Below are positions 59,827 through 64,000 of a stretch of 64,000 bases of DNA, piece by piece (within the stretch, counting starts at the first letter, position 1; each line of letters begins with the position of its first letter). Under the pieces are notes generated by a model, which had not been told where the DNA came from, searched no databases, and worked only from the letters and a program-made list of their open reading frames with translations. The stretch is from Desmodesmus armatus (Eukaryota > Chlorophyta > Chlorophyceae > Sphaeropleales > Scenedesmaceae), in assembly GCA_007449985.2 (NCBI GenBank), contig VIIQ02000631.1:433501-497500 (forward strand), in the 5' to 3' direction. Position numbers and translations under genes: made by a program.

Positions 59827-60189
59827 AGCAAGTCAACGAACTCAATATCAGTCATAGGATCATTGTAGAGGTGAGCAGCTAGCTTCCTGCACGACAGACC
59901 ACGGACACGCTTGACAAGACCGGCAAGCTTGCTTTGTGACGCACGTTGGTTCCTTCAGTCATTAAGTCCATCAATGAGCACGATCAGAAAGCATCGCAGG
60001 CGCCTGGGTGGATGTTCACGCAGCTGTGGACATGTCGTCACTCTTTTGCTATGCGCACAGCTTTGCGCCTAGTCATGATTTTACGACTTAGGAGTGCAAT
60101 CACAGCAGTTTCGCAAGCCAGCAGGCTGCCCTCCGATTAGGTTGACTCCATCCTGATGTTCACAGTGAAAAGTGCCTTGTATATACTAG

Positions 60190-60211
60190 TGATATATATA
60201 TATATATATAT
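60190..60211. repeat. (TA)n microsatellite
   Basis: About eleven TA units, rare in this GC-balanced window; near the 5' flank of the NHL gene. Confidence 0.9.
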
Positions 60212-60240
60212 ACATGATTAGCAGCTGTCCAGTGATCCAT

Positions 60241-60363
60241 AAACTCCACTTGGGACAATTTCATCTGAAGGGTGCACAGTTGTAGACCCCTGCACACATG
60301 CTCATAAACTTGGGACAATTTCATCTGAAGGGTGCACAGTTGTAGACCCCTGCACACCTGCTC
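60241..60363. repeat. Two-copy 60-bp tandem repeat
   Basis: CATAAACTTGGGACAATTTC... then GAAGGGTGCACAGTTGTAGA and CCCCTGCACAC(A/C)TGCTCAT. The second copy begins 60 bases after the first and is almost identical. Confidence 0.85.
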
Positions 60364-61204
60364 ATGTAACTGCTGGCACATTGCGTATCCACGCAAACCT
60401 ATACCTGTAGGTCCTGCCTGCACCACTGAGTTGCTGCCTCCACCGCACGTGGTTCATTCCGGGCAGCTGCTACCCCTGCGCATGAAAACACCAGTGTGGG
60501 TGAGTCACAATAGAAGCCTTGTGCTGAGACACCTGTCGCGAATGACCTCTGAATGCAGCCTGCTTTTTGTTGTTGCAGTAAGATCGCAGAGGCTGAAGCT
60601 GCCGTGTCTGTCAACGAAAAGAAGTGGTTAATGATGCATATGCATGTGCAGCTGAAGCTAGACGAGCTTTGGTGCCCCCCAACCCTTGGCTCACTGTGAC
60701 ATGAAGGTGTCTGCTTTTTCTTGTTCACCTGACAAGCTGACAAACAAGCTGACAAGCGGGAGATGGGCTTTTGGTTGCCCAACTGAGGCAAGGCAAGGGT
60801 CTTTGAGACAGTGCCCGGAACCGGGGAGGTAGCAAGATTTCCTGTGGAGACACTGGGAACACACAAAGATGGGAACACAGAACACAATGTAACTAGCACT
60901 GGGTCCCCCACCGCCACCCCAGGCAACGAAAGCCTAACAAAGCAAGGGTCTTTATAAAGGGCAAGATACAAAGTCGAGTTCAGGGCAGTTCCAGCAAGAG
61001 TTGCTCTGGGAGCTTCGGGCTGTGGGCTCACGGGCACAACCTGGCCGCCCGAGGCATAGTGCTCAGTGTGTAGCTTCTTTTGAACGCCAGGTTGTTGTCG
61101 TGGCCGACCACACTATGCGGTGCTGCGAAGAACCCACGAAAGGCTACACATATGAACCTGCCCTATCCAAGCAAGACAGCTGCAGCAGCAGAACACCCAT
61201 GATA

Positions 61205-61209
61205 TTACA
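61205..61209 (-). terminator. Candidate poly(A) signal TGTAA for the right-edge gene
   Basis: TGTAA on the minus strand ~190 bases past the stop codon at 61395. Weak on its own. Confidence 0.3.
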
Positions 61210-61394
61210 ACACCAGGACCCACAGCTGTAGTCACATAACCATTTCACCATATGTTCAATCACACCTCCACAACCTCACGCACTCAACTCAACAAATGCT
61301 GTGCTGATTCCACACAGCGCGCCGCCCCATGCTTCTTGGGCCGCCAAGCATAGTTGCGCTGGCCTGGAACCTCATTCCTCCACCATCGACTTGC

Positions 61395-63259
61395 TCAGGT
61401 CGAGGCCAATGCCGCCAGCTGCTGCTTTGCTGCAGCCAGGGCCGACAGGGCTGCACAGCGCCCGTTGTATGCTGCAGCAGCACGCAGCGCATCACGGCCC
61501 TCTAGCAGCACATGGTCCAGCACCTGAGTGGCAGCCTGGCAGAAGGCCTGCCTGTCTGGGCCCGGTGCCTGGCGTAGTGTGACTGCTGCTGCACTGACCA
61601 GTGTGGCCATCAGCAGGGGGAACAGGCCCACCTTCCCGCCAAACATCTCCTTGGCGGCCCATTTGAGGCGGGCGTCCACAGCCCTGCGTGCGTACGCAGT
61701 GAATGAGGTCAGCACTGTGCTGTCTATTAGAGCTTCCTGTTTCAGCATTTTCGAAGCATATGCCCTGAATGTCGTTGGTTTTGATGCCCTCAGGGTGCTA
61801 GAGAGTGACAGATGCACCCCCGGTGTTGAAAGCACAGGCGATGTAGACATGGCACCTGCTTGCTAAGAAGGACTAGCCGGGCCACACTGCACCCAAACCC
61901 TGGCCGTAGCTCTGCACTCCCTGATGCTCAGAGCTGTACTGATGTCAGCCACACCACTCACACACCACCTGTGGGATGGCAGGTTTGACCCACTGCAATC
62001 CTTAAGCTGCATCCACTGGCTGTCAGTTCTCAGCCCCTGCAACGATCCTCCAAGACGCATGCCAACAGGACAAAGCCAAGACATGGTGACTCACTGGATG
62101 GTGTATACGGGGCTGGGCTGCCTGAACCCAGCATGGCCCCTGCCCTTGGCCTGCAGATAAAGGTGCAGCGCCTCCACCTCCATGTTGTACTGAGCAAGAG
62201 CCAGGTCGCCCTCACGCTCAGGGTCAATCACCCTGCACACAAGGTCACAAGCAGACGCACGCGAAGGCAGCAGCAACAATCTTACATTTGACAGATTGCA
62301 GACTCATTGAGCTGGCGTGGGGGGCACAGCCCGGAGCCTGTCGCACTGTACTTGCGGGTCCACCCCATGTGTACACTCCAGGCTGCTGCTGCTGCTGCAA
62401 ACGGCGGTGCGCCAACAACGGATGGTTCAGGCAGCACGCGCTGCGCCCATGCATACGCCACCTGTTCTGCTCATAGTGGTGGGGCAGCCAGTTCATGCCT
62501 GTGTACCTACCGGTTGTGGATGACAGATGCCACCATGAGTGACACCAGGCGCACCCTGTGCACGGGTGGCAGGGCGAGCAGCAGCCTCTGCAGGTTGATC
62601 TGCTGTGCCAGCTGAGGCAGGGTGAAGCTAGCAGCGCTGTGGCCACAGTAACCGATCGCAGTCATCATCACGTCATCCAGCTCAAACCTGCAACAAGGAC
62701 AGCAAGGCAACAAACAGCACACCATGTACTGTGCTCAATATGGGCGGTACTGCTGCTCCGTGCTCTTGGCTGGAGAAGGCGACGCAGCAGCCAAGCTGCG
62801 AACCCAGCCTCCGTATGCCGGTGCTTTGATCACCTTGACATCGCCAACAGCCGCCGACTGCCTCGTGCTTGGCTGCCAGGTAGGCAGCACTGCGTCCTCA
62901 ACTTACTGCCATCAACTCCAGTCATTTTAGCAAGGAACAGCGGCAACATACATGAAACATGGGATGCCTGCTGCGCTGTCATGTGTCCTACGCGCGCGCC
63001 ATGTTTCAGCCACATGCCAGCTGCAAATTTTGCCGCTGCAGCCGCTCCCTTCCCTCACCTGTCATTGGGCTGCCCACCTCCGACCTGCCGCTGCATGTGG
63101 TGCCGGCCCACCCCCTCCTTGCCATACACACCCGCCTCCTCACAGCTGCTGTACAGCTGGAGCAGCAGCAGCAGCAGCACACGGGCCGACTGGATCACCT
63201 CCTGAGCAGACACAGCAGCAGCAGCCTGCTGCTGTGGCACAACACCCACAGCAGCTTTG

Positions 63260-63296
<37 letters not shown>

Positions 63297-64000
63297 AGAC
63301 CCACCCTCTGCTGCTGTCTCTGCTGCATCTGCGTCCACCATCTTGGTGTCCTCTCCATCTGCTGCTGCTGCTGTTGCGACCGGTGCTGCCGCTGTTGCAG
63401 CAGCTTTGGCTGCAGGGTGGGTCACTACGTCGCCGCCGCTGCAGACAAGCAGCAAGAGGTCCCGCACCAGCTGGTGCTTGCCCTTGTCACTGTCGGCAAT
63501 GTACCTCCAGGCATCACCACCGATGGAGTCGTCCTGTGGGCGGCAGCAGTAGCAGCAATGTAAGTTGCAGCGACGGTGGCCACTGAGTTCCTCCTCAGCC
63601 TTGAGCAATTTAGGGGCGGTGGGAGGGCCGGTGGGAGACGGTGCCAGAGTTTGGTGTGCGTTCTCACACAACCCTTGTGTGCCTAGAACAATACAGTGAC
63701 AAACCCTGGCGGAGGCTGCGGTGGCCGACGATGCCACCACAACCACAATCCGCAACACACAACAGCTGCAACGCAGGTGTACTGCTGTAGACAGCCCCAC
63801 AAACTTTTCTTCCTCTTACCCTGACTTACCTGCATGATGCGGTGCAGGAGGCTGTGCTGCAGCACTGTGCCTGCCCTGATGAGTGCCTGCTCCTTCTTGC
63901 TGTCCCCCTCTGCTGTCCTGCTGAGCTGCATGTACCGCTCAAACGCAACCTGGCGCACCAGCAGATCCGCCTGCAGCAGCTGCACCACGTACAGCAGCAG
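61395..64000 (-). CDS. Unrecognised helical protein, C-terminal part (5' end outside window)
   Basis: Exons, complement: 63830-64000 (continues beyond), 63305-63533, 63059-63201 (or to 63260), 62511-62687, 62095-62232, 61395-61797. Phases agree except at the CAG tract 63261-63304. The visible part is almost entirely helical: VAFERYMQLSRTAEGDSKKE, ALIRAGTVLQHSLLHRIMQ, DAWRYIADSDKGKHQLVRDL, then FELDDVMMTAIGYCGHSAAS, QLAQQINLQRLLLALPPVHR, VIDPEREGDLALAQYNMEVE and a last exon with FRAYASKMLKQEALI and FCQAATQVLDHVLLEGRDAL. This suggests a HEAT/ARM-type solenoid or a regulatory subunit. No family recognised. The stop codon follows LAALAST. Confidence 0.6.
63261..63304 (-). repeat. CAG tract at a frame switch in the right-edge gene
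   Basis: On the minus strand: GTGGGTCTCAG followed by about eleven CAG units. The upstream frame reads it as poly-Gln and stops shortly after; the downstream protein-like frame (KAAVGVVPQQQAAAAVSAQE) is shifted. Splicing out exactly these 44 bases (GT...AG) restores phase. Confidence 0.6.

Larger units (their letters stand above)
59827..61394. other. Intergenic between the NHL gene and the partial right-edge gene
   Basis: About 1.57 kb. The left part is the NHL promoter side. It contains a (TA)n run at 60190-60211 and a 60-bp tandem repeat (60241-60363). A plus-strand fragment at 60580-60632 (after a good acceptor, KIAEAEAAVSVNEKKW) looks exon-like but could not be linked to anything. Confidence 0.5.

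Noticed and set aside
60580..60632. Exon-like plus-strand fragment after a strong acceptor (AEAEAAVSVNEKKW)
   Set aside because: No upstream exon could be linked, and the region lies inside the NHL promoter side; kept only as a note.

Overview
This window looks like nuclear DNA of a green alga, most likely a core chlorophyte of the Chlorophyceae. I infer this from intron-rich genes with short GT-AG introns, abundant CAG/CTG trinucleotide tracts that run through exons as poly-Gln/Ala/Ser, plant/algal-type gene families, and a few TGTAA motifs (the chlorophyte-type poly(A) signal) downstream of stop codons. No prokaryotic operons, tRNA, rRNA or CRISPR arrays were seen. The species cannot be fixed from the sequence alone. 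Exon models below were built by hand from splice sites, reading phase and family resemblance; almost all close with consistent phase.

Layout. 1-4535 (-): a non-LTR retrotransposon (LINE) with an APE-type endonuclease and reverse transcriptase, open wherever I read it and cut by the window edge, but split by a ~1.44 kb insertion at a perfect 16-bp inverted repeat. 4538-11890: a two-copy tandem segmental duplication. Copy A carries an F-box/leucine-rich-repeat gene (5185-7199, -); copy B carries its decayed copy (about 9335-11474, -) with a nonsense codon, two frameshifts and a lost stop. 12063-17084 (-): APC/C activator CDH1/CCS52, 11 exons, with C-box and Ile-Arg tail. 17666-23972 (+): an RNF10-like protein whose RING has lost three of the four ligands of one zinc site. 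25547-27718 (-): a thioredoxin-like protein, head to head with SEC11 signal peptidase (28021-29892, +). 30642-33816 (+): a protein with SUMO-interacting-type motifs and an RNase H fold. 34924-36695 (-): METTL5, the 18S rRNA m6A methyltransferase, divergent from 37204-40665 (+), an unrecognised coiled-coil/membrane-hairpin protein. 41268-46504 (+): a BCS1-type AAA ATPase. 46505-49813: about 3.3 kb without a recognised gene. 49814-59826 (-): a 23-exon secreted protein with a beta-sandwich, an EGF-like module and about 12 NHL blades. 61395-64000 (-): the 3' part of an unrecognised helical protein running off the window.

Most genes are housekeeping: cell-cycle proteolysis (CDH1), ribosome/rRNA biology (METTL5, possibly RNF10), protein export (SEC11), redox and AAA chaperone functions. 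They are not a pathway cluster. Several are head-to-head pairs sharing short intergenic regions (CDH1/RNF10, thioredoxin-like/SEC11, METTL5/coiled-coil protein). The left 12 kb is accessory and repeat-driven. The most unusual items are the palindrome-flanked insertion, the selectively crippled RING, the SIM plus RNase H protein, the NHL protein with recurrent phase-1 introns, and a CAG tract that must either be a 44-nt intron or shift the reading frame.
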